From an uncultured Aquimonas sp. (GTDB lineage: Bacteria; Pseudomonadota; Gammaproteobacteria; Xanthomonadales; Xanthomonadaceae), in assembly GCF_937888285.1 (NCBI RefSeq), contig NZ_CALART010000008.1, positions 99,499-163,498 on the forward strand: a stretch of DNA of 64,000 bases. Direction: 5' to 3'. Numbering within the stretch: the stretch's first letter is position 1; every line of letters starts with the position of its first letter. The notes under the pieces were generated by a model, which saw only the letters and a program-made list of their open reading frames with translations, did not search any database and was not told where the DNA came from. Position numbers and translations under genes: made by a program. Positions 41,319 to 49,872 of this stretch are shown piece by piece.

Positions 41319-44300
41319 TCAAGGAAGCTCGCCCACGCACACATCGCACGACACCGCGTGCGAAACCCACGCGACCGCAAGCGCCCAGCGCACCGCATTG
41401 GCTAGACCGTAGGCTGTCTGACCATCGCGACCGCGCAGGGAGAGGTGGCAGGGAGGGCCTTCCTCTTCCACCTCGACACGCAGGTCCAGCTCTTGGGCCA
41501 GACGCGTCAATGCCTCAATAGCCTCCTCGTCGACCAGCAGGATCGCCGTACCGCTGCGACGGTAGAGCGCTCGACGGGCCCATTCCCTGGCGATACGCAG
41601 CAGACCATCGTCGCGTGCTTCGATCCGTTGCTCCAGACGCCGCCAAACTGAAGAAGCGCGGGGCGGACACAGCGTGTCCTGCCCGACCCGGAAGCGACGC
41701 CCGACCCGAAGCTCAAGTTCCTTCGCGGCTGACAGAATCTGGCGCCACTGCCCCGGGCTCATCCAGCGCGTTGGCGAGGCGAAGTCATCCACCTCACCAG
41801 CCGCGAACGACTCAAGGGCCCAACCAACACTGCGCCAGTCCAGCTCTCCGTCTAGGCTGGTGAGGCGGGGCGGAGGTGGAAGATCCACCGCGGGCCATGA
41901 TGTGGGTTCGATTTGGCTGAGCGACATCAACCCGCGCCTCCCTTCCGCCCCCGCCCAACTGTCAGCACCCTCGAGCTTCCGCACCCATCGGGCATGCACG
42001 CCGGCGACTGAGCGACCGGCGACGGCGGCAGCCTCCCGGAGGCTGAGCTCAGTCCCCAGTTCACGTGGCTCAGCCAGGTAGACAAGCGGGTCGCCGAGGT
42101 ATGAAGCGATCGACGTACTGATCGACGCGTGTCCACTGATGCGAAGTACGCGGGCTAGATCGAGCGTGCGAGGTGTGCCCAGCGCTCGTAGGTGCAGATG
42201 TCTGAGCTGCAGGCGGCGCTTGCGCAGGTGGTAGACCCGCGCCCTCCCGTCTTGGGTGGCCCAACGAATGAGATCACCGATACGCTGGGTCAGCGCATCC
42301 AGCTGAAACCGCGTCCCTAGGGGTTCACGCGGAATCTGGAGGAGAGGAACGCTTGCAGGCTCGGAAACGCCGACCATGCTCCGCAGGTCCAGGAGCCAGC
42401 GCTGGAACGTGTCGCGATGGCGGTGCCAGATCTCACCCTCGAGCGGCACGAACCCCTCCGAGGTTCGAGTCTTCACTCTCGCATATCGACCACGCGTCCT
42501 CAGGCGGACATAGTCCCCCGAGGGGTGCAGATACACGTCCGCCAAGGTCAGCCCCTCGGCGGAACCTGGCCGCACACCGGAGGCCTCTAGCACGAGCGCA
42601 AAGGCAAGCCTGGTGCGCCTGAGCGCATGCTCCATAAAGGACGGCTCGGGATCGTCGGACCCCACATCCTTTTCCAGCGCTGTAAAGACGCGCTCTGCTT
42701 CGGCTTCCGTGATCAGCGCAGGATCCCAAGGTGGCAGCGTTTCTCCCGCTGCCGCAAAGAGCATCCCCCAATCGGGTGGGCAGACATGGATGTGCTCCTG
42801 CAGGTACGCAAGAAAGCGCCGAACCTCCTTGAGGACGTCGACGCGGTCGCCCGCACCCGGATCGCGCAGATAGGGCAGCAAAGCCGCCATCCAGTCATTC
42901 GCCTCCAATCGATCAAGACGCTGCTCCTCACCCAACTGCTTGAGTGCACGACTGACGCGATTGACGATCTTGTAGACGGTGCTGATCGCAAGTCCTCGCC
43001 CCTCATTGCGCCGTTCCGGTTCGAGAAGCGCCTGCGCATAGGCAAGCAGCCATCGCCTCAGGGTCGGCGAGGAGTCCAGCGTGGATACGACACTCTGCAG
43101 CGCACGCAAGAGCGCCGGCCGTCGACCTCGGAGAGGTGGCGCGGGCAGACCACCGATGTCTCCCACGTATCTTGGGTTGAGCAGCTGAAGGGTTGCGTGG
43201 GTGTTGGGGTGCCACGACTTCCGGGGCGTTGCGTCGAGCGCCTCCTCCGACGGGTCTTCAGAGGACTCGGGCACCTCCTCTCGAACAGCGGCGCTCTGTT
43301 CAACCGTGATTCCGTCCGAAGCACTGGCCGCTCGCACCGCCGTGACCGTGGCGGCCATGACTTCCCGCCGCATGACCGCTCTTGCTGGGCCTTCCAGTTC
43401 AACCTCGCCCGCAAGCAGCAACCCGGTCTGGACTCTGTCGAGCAAGGCCTTGCGATCCATCGCCGATTCGCGGGGAAAGATTTCGCCCAACAGCCGGCCC
43501 AGCGACACCTGGCGCTGCTCGGGTGACTGCTTTAGAGCTTCGGCAAGATCCGGCCGTGCCCGAAGCCGGGCGACCAGCAGCGCCGGCAGGCCCGAGAGCA
43601 CAACATGCCCCTCGCCCCATGGCACGCGCAGAATCTCGCCGAGGTTCAGTGATCTCTGGGCGCCCGCGGCCTGCGTCGCGATTGCATGCGCATCTTCCAA
43701 CCGACGATATGGGGTGCAGGAGGCAATCGCCAGAACAGTTGTCGACAGTAGCCGACGTGTTCCCTCAAGCCCTTCGAGCGCTGCGCTCGTCGCAAGGGTC
43801 TTCGGCAAGCCCTCACGCAGGCGCTCAGCGGCCAGCAGTGCAACGCCCAGGATTAGCACGAAGGGGCTGGGCGAGAATTGAGGAACTGGGGCAGGCAGCT
43901 TTAGCAGCGTGGCGTGAATCAGACCCTGCTTGCGCGCCCGTGCAAGGATCTTGACGAGAACACGCCTTGCGAGCGCTCGCTCATCGCGGCTGCTTATCGC
44001 TTCAACAGCGGCCTCGACGAACCTGGCACCCAGTCGGACGGGACGTGCTGCAGGAGTATCGACTCTTGAGATCAGCGTGGCATCGCCATCCTGGATCGAG
44101 AGGTCCAAGCCCAGTTTGGCCGCCCTAACCGCTCGTTGTAGCTGCGCGAGAATGTTGGGAAGTCGGGCATCTTCGCGGTCCGAGAGCCTCGCCTCGAGCT
44201 TTGCCTGTGCGTCGCGGCAGTCCTTGAGGTGCTGCTGCACATGGGCGCTGAAATCGAGCAGCAGAGGCCCATCCCAGTGCCTGAAGTTTCGACCAGGTGC

Positions 44301-46715
44301 GCCGCCACCGTCCCAGCCTGCAGCCACGAGCCATTCGTCGATCAAGTCGGCCAGCTCCCTCGTCAGCGCTGTAGCTGGCCGGGGAGAGGCCGTCGAGGTC
44401 GCGTGCATCGGGTGCGCCAGCCAGCCGAACTGGAAGTGGCGAAGCTCAGGATGCACACCGCGGGTACCCAGCCACTGGCACAGCATGTGCCGGTGGACAT
44501 TTCTGCAGCTTTGCCAAGAATCTGGAAGCTGCCTCAAGAGGTTGGACACCTCCAGGCTGTGCCAACCGCCGTCGTCAGTGGGGGCATCAAAGAGCGGTCT
44601 TTCCCCCGCCAGAACCTCCAGTGCGCCCCGCCTGAATCGACGGAGATCAGGTGAGGACGCGACCCGCTGAATCTCTCGAACGTAGATTTCGAGAGCTCCT
44701 TGGAAGCGCCAACCTGTACTGGCGATTCGGGTGTGATGAGCGGGGTCGGACTGCTTGTCCGAGAGCACGACCAGCGCATGACTCGGCGCGAATTGCGACA
44801 GTCTCAGTTTTGCCAGGGCGGCGACCGGCCGATGACCCGTCGCCAGCATCAAATGCATCGCAAGGGCGTCCCGACGCGCCCTCATTTGAGTGACGAATGT
44901 GCGCGTGCCTGGCCGGCCACGGCCACGATCTCCCTTCGCACCAACCAGCCTCCAAGCGCACTCCAAAGGGCGCCCCGTAGGACGCACACGGGAGCCCGCG
45001 AAAAGATCCTGAGCCAGCCCCCTCCAGCGTAGGCCGGGCCGCGCACCAGTCACGCTCTCGGTGTGGAGACACAGCCGCTCCGCAAAGCTGCGTACATCGA
45101 ACGCCATGTAGTAGGTGGGAGCATGGCCCACGCCGAACGAGTCGCCCAGCGCGATCTGCGCAACATCCGTCCCTTGGTCGCTGGCGATATGCGCCGCGAG
45201 CCGCCGCCTCAATGTTGCAGCGGTGATGTTTAGAGGGTTGCCAACTTTGCTGAGTGCCGCACTGACTGGCCGAGGCTGGTCCTGTGTTCGAAGCCAACCC
45301 TCTGGGCGCGGTCGGTTGTTGCGATCCGTGCGTACTTGCCTCGATCGATGCCATCGCAGGCCGACCCCTATCTCCAAGACAGCGCGGCTCAACGGAAAGG
45401 CAACAAAGCCACATGCCGTCTGCCAGCGTGAGTCACCAGCCGTCGGCTCGAAAGCCTCTGACGGCCGCAGGTCTGGCCGGATCAAGGCCCGCAGGTGAGC
45501 ATCGATGCGCGGCGTCGCACACCCTCCCAGGTCCGCACGTGCCCAGATCAGGCTGCGCGCCTCGGCGTCCGACAACCCCGCTTCAATGGCGAGCAGTACC
45601 AGCAGATGGGACTCGACGAGCTCCGTGTCACCTGCAGCCAACGCGTGCCTCGCAGCCTCCACAAGCCTTCGCCATTCCCCCTGCACGAGGTGGGCGGGGC
45701 AGATATTGTCCGTAGGCCGCAGTAGAGAGGAACTGCTGCGCCGGTACAGTTCCCTACCCCACGCTGCTAGCTGGAGCTCAGTCTGCTTGTCAGGCGAGTG
45801 CAGGTAGACCTCGGCATCCACCTCGAAGATGGCCCGATCCTCTGATTCGTCCTCGTCCTCCTCCGGTGCCAGATGCAGCAGACCCGCAGACAGCGCGCAA
45901 GTCTCTTCCGCGTCCTCCTCATCCCCTTCTTCTGCGGTGTCGTCTCGAGCAGCAAGGATGAGTTCACACCTCCTGCCGAGCGCCTCCACCCAGAGATCAT
46001 CAAAACTCTTGACCCCCATCATTCGGGGATGCGCGTCAGCGTCAGCGCCTGCATGCTCGACCGCTGCGAGTCGAAATTGCATGCGAACGATCAGTTCTTC
46101 AAGCCCGGCACACTCGCCGATGGCCGCGGCAAGTGGACCACCTTTGGACGCGCGAAAGGAGCCGCGCAGGTTGCTCGCAAGCCGGGCGATGTGCTCCGCA
46201 ATATCGCCACGCAAGATGAGCTCAAGAAGCAGCCACAAGAGCGTCTGCACCCCCTTGGATCGCCGCCCGGGGCCGCTGGCCGCGCCGATCAGGGTTTCCG
46301 CAAGCTTGTAGCGGTCAAATGTGTGCTCGAGCGTGAGTTTGTCCCCGGAGGAGTTTTGTCTAACGAGTGCTGCGAGATGCTCAGCCCTGTATCGACTGAC
46401 GGCGGTGAAACAGTGTGCGTCGGCAGGAGGATGGGCGAGGATGGTTCGGAGGGCAGCTGCGAGATTCGGCGTCCAAGAGAGGGTCGGCACCAGCAAGCCG
46501 GCCAGCTTTCGAGGCAGCCGCACCTCGTGCTGGCTGCGGCGCCCGCGGTCTGCAGGATCAGCTGTGGCAGTCATACCGCACTCTGCACCTGCGGCAAGCC
46601 TCTCCACGGCTTGTGCGATCGCCCGCCCCTGCCCCCTTGTTCTTCGTCGCTCCACTTCTGCGACCTGTCGATGGGATCTCGTAGGCCGCGGGGTTCTTGA
46701 ACCCCGCTCTGCCAT
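41319..46715 (-). CDS. Giant 1798-aa protein with two tyrosine-recombinase-like domains
   Basis: No named family recognised. Residues ~1195-1310 look like a core-binding domain and ~1365-1545 like a tyrosine-recombinase catalytic domain: ASGVRPGSAEGLTLADV (Arg1382), KTRTSEGFVPLEGEIW (Lys1415), VYHLRKRRL (His1496/Arg1498), LRISGHASISTSIASYLGD (His1529, Tyr1539). A second, degenerate copy spans ~610-790: LATGHRPVAALAKL (Arg629), RNVHRHMLCQWLG, GWLAHPMHATSTASP, without an obvious Tyr. Residues ~255-300 are very acidic. Residues ~1555-1575 resemble a small HTH. It probably catalyses or controls DNA recombination for its own element. Confidence 0.75.
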   Translation of the reverse strand: MAERGSRTPRPTRSHRQVAEVERRRTRGQGRAIAQAVERLAAGAECGMTATADPADRGRRSQHEVRLPRKLAGLLVPTLSWTPNLAAALRTILAHPPADAHCFTAVSRYRAEHLAALVRQNSSGDKLTLEHTFDRYKLAETLIGAASGPGRRSKGVQTLLWLLLELILRGDIAEHIARLASNLRGSFRASKGGPLAAAIGECAGLEELIVRMQFRLAAVEHAGADADAHPRMMGVKSFDDLWVEALGRRCELILAARDDTAEEGDEEDAEETCALSAGLLHLAPEEDEDESEDRAIFEVDAEVYLHSPDKQTELQLAAWGRELYRRSSSSLLRPTDNICPAHLVQGEWRRLVEAARHALAAGDTELVESHLLVLLAIEAGLSDAEARSLIWARADLGGCATPRIDAHLRALIRPDLRPSEAFEPTAGDSRWQTACGFVAFPLSRAVLEIGVGLRWHRSRQVRTDRNNRPRPEGWLRTQDQPRPVSAALSKVGNPLNITAATLRRRLAAHIASDQGTDVAQIALGDSFGVGHAPTYYMAFDVRSFAERLCLHTESVTGARPGLRWRGLAQDLFAGSRVRPTGRPLECAWRLVGAKGDRGRGRPGTRTFVTQMRARRDALAMHLMLATGHRPVAALAKLRLSQFAPSHALVVLSDKQSDPAHHTRIASTGWRFQGALEIYVREIQRVASSPDLRRFRRGALEVLAGERPLFDAPTDDGGWHSLEVSNLLRQLPDSWQSCRNVHRHMLCQWLGTRGVHPELRHFQFGWLAHPMHATSTASPRPATALTRELADLIDEWLVAAGWDGGGAPGRNFRHWDGPLLLDFSAHVQQHLKDCRDAQAKLEARLSDREDARLPNILAQLQRAVRAAKLGLDLSIQDGDATLISRVDTPAARPVRLGARFVEAAVEAISSRDERALARRVLVKILARARKQGLIHATLLKLPAPVPQFSPSPFVLILGVALLAAERLREGLPKTLATSAALEGLEGTRRLLSTTVLAIASCTPYRRLEDAHAIATQAAGAQRSLNLGEILRVPWGEGHVVLSGLPALLVARLRARPDLAEALKQSPEQRQVSLGRLLGEIFPRESAMDRKALLDRVQTGLLLAGEVELEGPARAVMRREVMAATVTAVRAASASDGITVEQSAAVREEVPESSEDPSEEALDATPRKSWHPNTHATLQLLNPRYVGDIGGLPAPPLRGRRPALLRALQSVVSTLDSSPTLRRWLLAYAQALLEPERRNEGRGLAISTVYKIVNRVSRALKQLGEEQRLDRLEANDWMAALLPYLRDPGAGDRVDVLKEVRRFLAYLQEHIHVCPPDWGMLFAAAGETLPPWDPALITEAEAERVFTALEKDVGSDDPEPSFMEHALRRTRLAFALVLEASGVRPGSAEGLTLADVYLHPSGDYVRLRTRGRYARVKTRTSEGFVPLEGEIWHRHRDTFQRWLLDLRSMVGVSEPASVPLLQIPREPLGTRFQLDALTQRIGDLIRWATQDGRARVYHLRKRRLQLRHLHLRALGTPRTLDLARVLRISGHASISTSIASYLGDPLVYLAEPRELGTELSLREAAAVAGRSVAGVHARWVRKLEGADSWAGAEGRRGLMSLSQIEPTSWPAVDLPPPPRLTSLDGELDWRSVGWALESFAAGEVDDFASPTRWMSPGQWRQILSAAKELELRVGRRFRVGQDTLCPPRASSVWRRLEQRIEARDDGLLRIAREWARRALYRRSGTAILLVDEEAIEALTRLAQELDLRVEVEEEGPPCHLSLRGRDGQTAYGLANAVRWALAVAWVSHAVSCDVCVGELP

Positions 46716-47684
46716 GGGCTCCCGGAAAACACGCCCCGCCGTCCGCGAAGCCTTCGCCGCTCTGGACTTCGACGTGGACGGACAGACGCATCAGGGTTGC
46801 CGCTGGTGGGGCGTGTCTTCGATCGCCCCAGCAGCACGACAGGGGCGTACAGGGTCCCGTTCTCCGGCAAAGCATCGGAGCGGTTTCGCTTGCAGGACTC
46901 TGCGTGGATCCACCGCGTGGAGTCGGTTGGGTATTCGTGATGCATGGCTTTCCGGGCAGTCAGGCGCAGCGGGGCAGTCGCCCGGCACTTACACACCCAT
47001 GGGCAACGGTCTCCACTCTAGGAGGTCGACAGTCGCTCCACTTTCCGAATACCCCCCAATTTCGGGCAGATTTCTGGAGGTCGAGACATGCTCGGATCTG
47101 ATTCACCCCACCCTGACCTTGCTCTCTGGTTGGGGCTGCGGGCCGCTGACTCCAGCACGGGCAGCGGCTTGGGTCAGTGTCGACTCGGGCGGTGAAGTCG
47201 CTGCACCGACGCGACGATGGCCCGCGGTCGCGTCTCCACGCCATCAGGCCTTACCGAGCGCACGCGCTCGGCAAGTTCGACTACGGACGCACCGTCTCCT
47301 GCCACGGTCGCCAGAAGGCATGCCTTCGTGTGACCCGCCTCCACCCGGCCCTACAGCCAGCTACTGGGAAAGTCCGGTGGCGGGCGCGCCACACATAACG
47401 GCTGAACATCGCCGCGAATCCAACCGGGCTGATGCGTGGTCTAGGTTGGACGCGTCTAGTCCAGCCGGGCGTCGAAGCAAGGGCGAGTGGGCCGGGCAGG
47501 CCAGAAGCGCGTCTCAGTGGGAATCCGCCTTTACTCTCTCCCGTGCCGCAGGCTGTGACGCGGAAATCCCAGCAACTGATCGTCCTAAAGCGGTTTAGCT
47601 CGGCGTTCGTCCTCCTGATACTGAACGAGCACGCCGAATTTAACCGCTTGTTCTGTTGGCCTTTTTGTACCTCGGAACATATAT
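46716..47684 (+). other. Gene-poor stretch upstream of the giant gene
   Basis: About 970 bp between the 1798-aa gene and the IS1634-type transposase. Frames on both strands have no resemblance to proteins I know. The only clear structure is repeat copy B (47039-47078). It may hold the giant gene's promoter and one end of its element; the IS1634 end could not be located. Confidence 0.5.
47039..47078 (+). repeat. 40-bp direct repeat, copy B
   Basis: Begins CACTTTCCGAATACCCCCC and ends AGATTTCTGGA, same orientation as copy A and 5873 bp away. The pair brackets the 1798-aa gene. Copy B is about 320 bp upstream of that gene's start. The repeats may be recombination sites or a shared operator. Confidence 0.7.
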
Positions 47685-49307
47685 CTAGATCCGGTGAAGC
47701 CAGACTGCATGATCTTCAACCTGTGGCTTCCGAAGCCAGGTCTCACCAATGTGGATGCGATGGCGTTGGATCTGCCTCAGGGTGGCGAGTGCTCGTTGCG
47801 GTGAGAAGGCCGAACCCGTGGCCTTCAAGCGCAGGCGCAGCAGGCGGTGGAGCAGCAACGACAGGAAGCAGATCAGGGCATGTGCCCGAATGCGCTCGGG
47901 CAGGCGGTGGTGCACCGGCGCGATATCGATGTCGCTCTTGAGCACGCGAAAGCCGCGCTCGATGTCGGCCAGTGCCTTGTAGCGCTCGACGATGCGAGCC
48001 GCGCTCATGACCTCGGCGTCGATGCTGGTCAACAGCACCAAGGTGCCGTCGAGCACCTCGGCATCCGCCAAGGCCTTCTCGTCCCGCTCGAAGGCGAAGC
48101 GCTCGGCGCCGAGGTCGGTCTTGATGAAGCGTGTGAGTTGCTCTTCGAGCAGGCGTCGCAGAAAGCGGTTGTAGGCGCCGCGATCGCTGGCGCGGCGACC
48201 GCGGCTTGCGGCGCCCGTGTCCTGGCCATCGAGTTTGGCGGCGAGTTGTTCGCCAAACGCCTCAACCGCCTCAATGCGCGCGCGGCGGCGTGCGGTCTGC
48301 TCAGCGGCACGCACAGGATCGTGAGCGGCGACCAGGCGATAGTCGGCGAAGCGTCCTTCCGCCAAGCCGTCCTTGAACGTCAAGGACCGAACAATCTCGG
48401 GCATGTCGCCGTAGCGACGCGCGGGCACCGCGAGGATGAAGTCCAAGCGCTGCTCGGCTTCGCCACACAGGCGTCGAATCTCCTCGACGTTGTCCAGACT
48501 CAACAAGCCGCGATCGGCGACCACCACCAAGCGCCCCACCGGGAAGCGCTTGAGTGCGTGTTCCAACATCGGTCGCAGCGTGTCGACCTCAGCAACGTTG
48601 CCGGGCGCCACCGTGTGCAGCAGCGGTAGACCCTCGGCCGACTGCACCACACCCAACACGAACTGGCGGGCGGGGCCGTGGGTTTCCTTGGAGCGCCCAA
48701 ACGCCCGCAGGTCCTGAACGCCGCCGTTGGATTCGCCGTGAATGCGGATGGTGGTGAGGTCGTAGAACAACAGGGTGACCTCGTTGTCGAGCAAGGGCCG
48801 CACGAGCGTCAGCACCGCGGATTCCACAGCATCGATGCGGTCGATCAGGCAGTCCAACGCGCGCAGCAGCTGCTGGTGAGTCACCTCTGCCGGCACACCC
48901 GGCATCTCGACCGTCTCAAGCCAACGCAGCACGCCGAGCTTGGAATCGGGGCAGCTCAAACGGTTGAACACCATCGTCCGAATCAGCGCCTCGGCGTCGA
49001 AGCTGCGGCGCGACGAGCGCAAAGCGCGACTCAGAGCGGCGCCGAGACCCAGCTCGTTCCAGAGCATCTGCAGCGCGTGCAGATCCCCGAACGCACGCGC
49101 CGAGCGGTACTCGATCGCCTCGGCCTGTCGCGTGCGTCCCAAGGCGCGCTCCAAGCCGCTGATCAGCGGTGCGAGCTTGGCCTCGGTGAGCTCATCCAGC
49201 CGGCCCAGGGAAGCCACCACGCGCTGCCGGACCTTGCCGTCGACACGGTAGCCCTCCACGAGTTGGAGGTAGCTGCGACCGCCGGAACGGGTGATGCGCG
49301 TGTACAT
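47685..49307 (-). CDS. IS1634-type DDE transposase
   Basis: A 540-aa transposase of the IS4 superfamily. It starts MYTRITRSGGRSYLQLVEGY and has LLFYDLTTIRIHGES (first Asp), VVVADRGLLSLDNV (second Asp) and DIERGFRVLKSDI (Glu), matching the IS1634 layout. Length is full and the frame is intact. I could not identify convincing terminal inverted repeats on either side. Confidence 0.9.
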   Translation of the reverse strand: MYTRITRSGGRSYLQLVEGYRVDGKVRQRVVASLGRLDELTEAKLAPLISGLERALGRTRQAEAIEYRSARAFGDLHALQMLWNELGLGAALSRALRSSRRSFDAEALIRTMVFNRLSCPDSKLGVLRWLETVEMPGVPAEVTHQQLLRALDCLIDRIDAVESAVLTLVRPLLDNEVTLLFYDLTTIRIHGESNGGVQDLRAFGRSKETHGPARQFVLGVVQSAEGLPLLHTVAPGNVAEVDTLRPMLEHALKRFPVGRLVVVADRGLLSLDNVEEIRRLCGEAEQRLDFILAVPARRYGDMPEIVRSLTFKDGLAEGRFADYRLVAAHDPVRAAEQTARRRARIEAVEAFGEQLAAKLDGQDTGAASRGRRASDRGAYNRFLRRLLEEQLTRFIKTDLGAERFAFERDEKALADAEVLDGTLVLLTSIDAEVMSAARIVERYKALADIERGFRVLKSDIDIAPVHHRLPERIRAHALICFLSLLLHRLLRLRLKATGSAFSPQRALATLRQIQRHRIHIGETWLRKPQVEDHAVWLHRI

Positions 49308-49397
49308 GGAACAACTCTAACCGCCACATGACACTCACTTCAAGGGCTATAGAGCTACGGCGTGACACAACACGATACTGTCGGAATCGGTGAGTAA

Positions 49398-49646
49398 CTC
49401 GTTGATTTCTGGAAGCGGCACCACTACGACCGGCCGGATTTCCTGCTCCAACTGTCGAACTTGGGGACGCTGGGCGCAGCCGGAATCGAGGTGGCGCAAA
49501 GCGTCATCGCCGAGACCCAGACCGCGATCCTGCCGCTGGTGCCTTATCTCGACACGTTGCGCTGGGTGTTCATCGCCGTCGCGCTCGGGGGCATCACGGT
49601 CACGATCTACGCCCGGCTCGACGATTGGCGGAGTGGGCAGCGGTGA
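49398..49646 (+). pseudogene. 3' fragment of a phage lysis-type gene
   Basis: An 82-codon frame without its own start, following an in-frame TAA. It reads DFWKRHHYDRPDFLLQLS, then a helical segment and a transmembrane helix (LRWVFIAVALGGITVTIYA) ending RLDDWRSGQR. The layout resembles the membrane-anchored C-terminal end of phage endolysin/holin-type proteins; this is a weak match. The 5' part is missing, probably lost when the IS1634-type element inserted. Confidence 0.45.
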
Positions 49647-49872
49647 TGGCCCCGCTCCTGACCGGCTTCGCCGCCAGCCCATGGATGCGGGCGGCCCTGT
49701 CGGCCGCCTGGTCTGCCTGTTCCTGCCGTTAAATCTGTCGTTCCGTGCGGCCTGCGGGCATGGAACAGCGCAACGAAATGACGATCGGCCACTCTAGAAC
49801 ATTAGCCCCCTGCCGGCGGCTGCACCCTCCATTTCCGTTGCATCTAGACCGTGGCGGGACGGCGCGCTTCGG

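Noticed and set aside
46321..47598. 425-aa open frame overlapping the start of the giant gene
   Set aside because: Its first third is antisense to the giant gene and the rest has no recognisable domain; composition looks random.
47600..49400. Terminal inverted repeats for the IS1634-type element
   Set aside because: Searched around both sides by eye; a candidate at 49360 (GTGACACAACA) has no matching partner on the left side.
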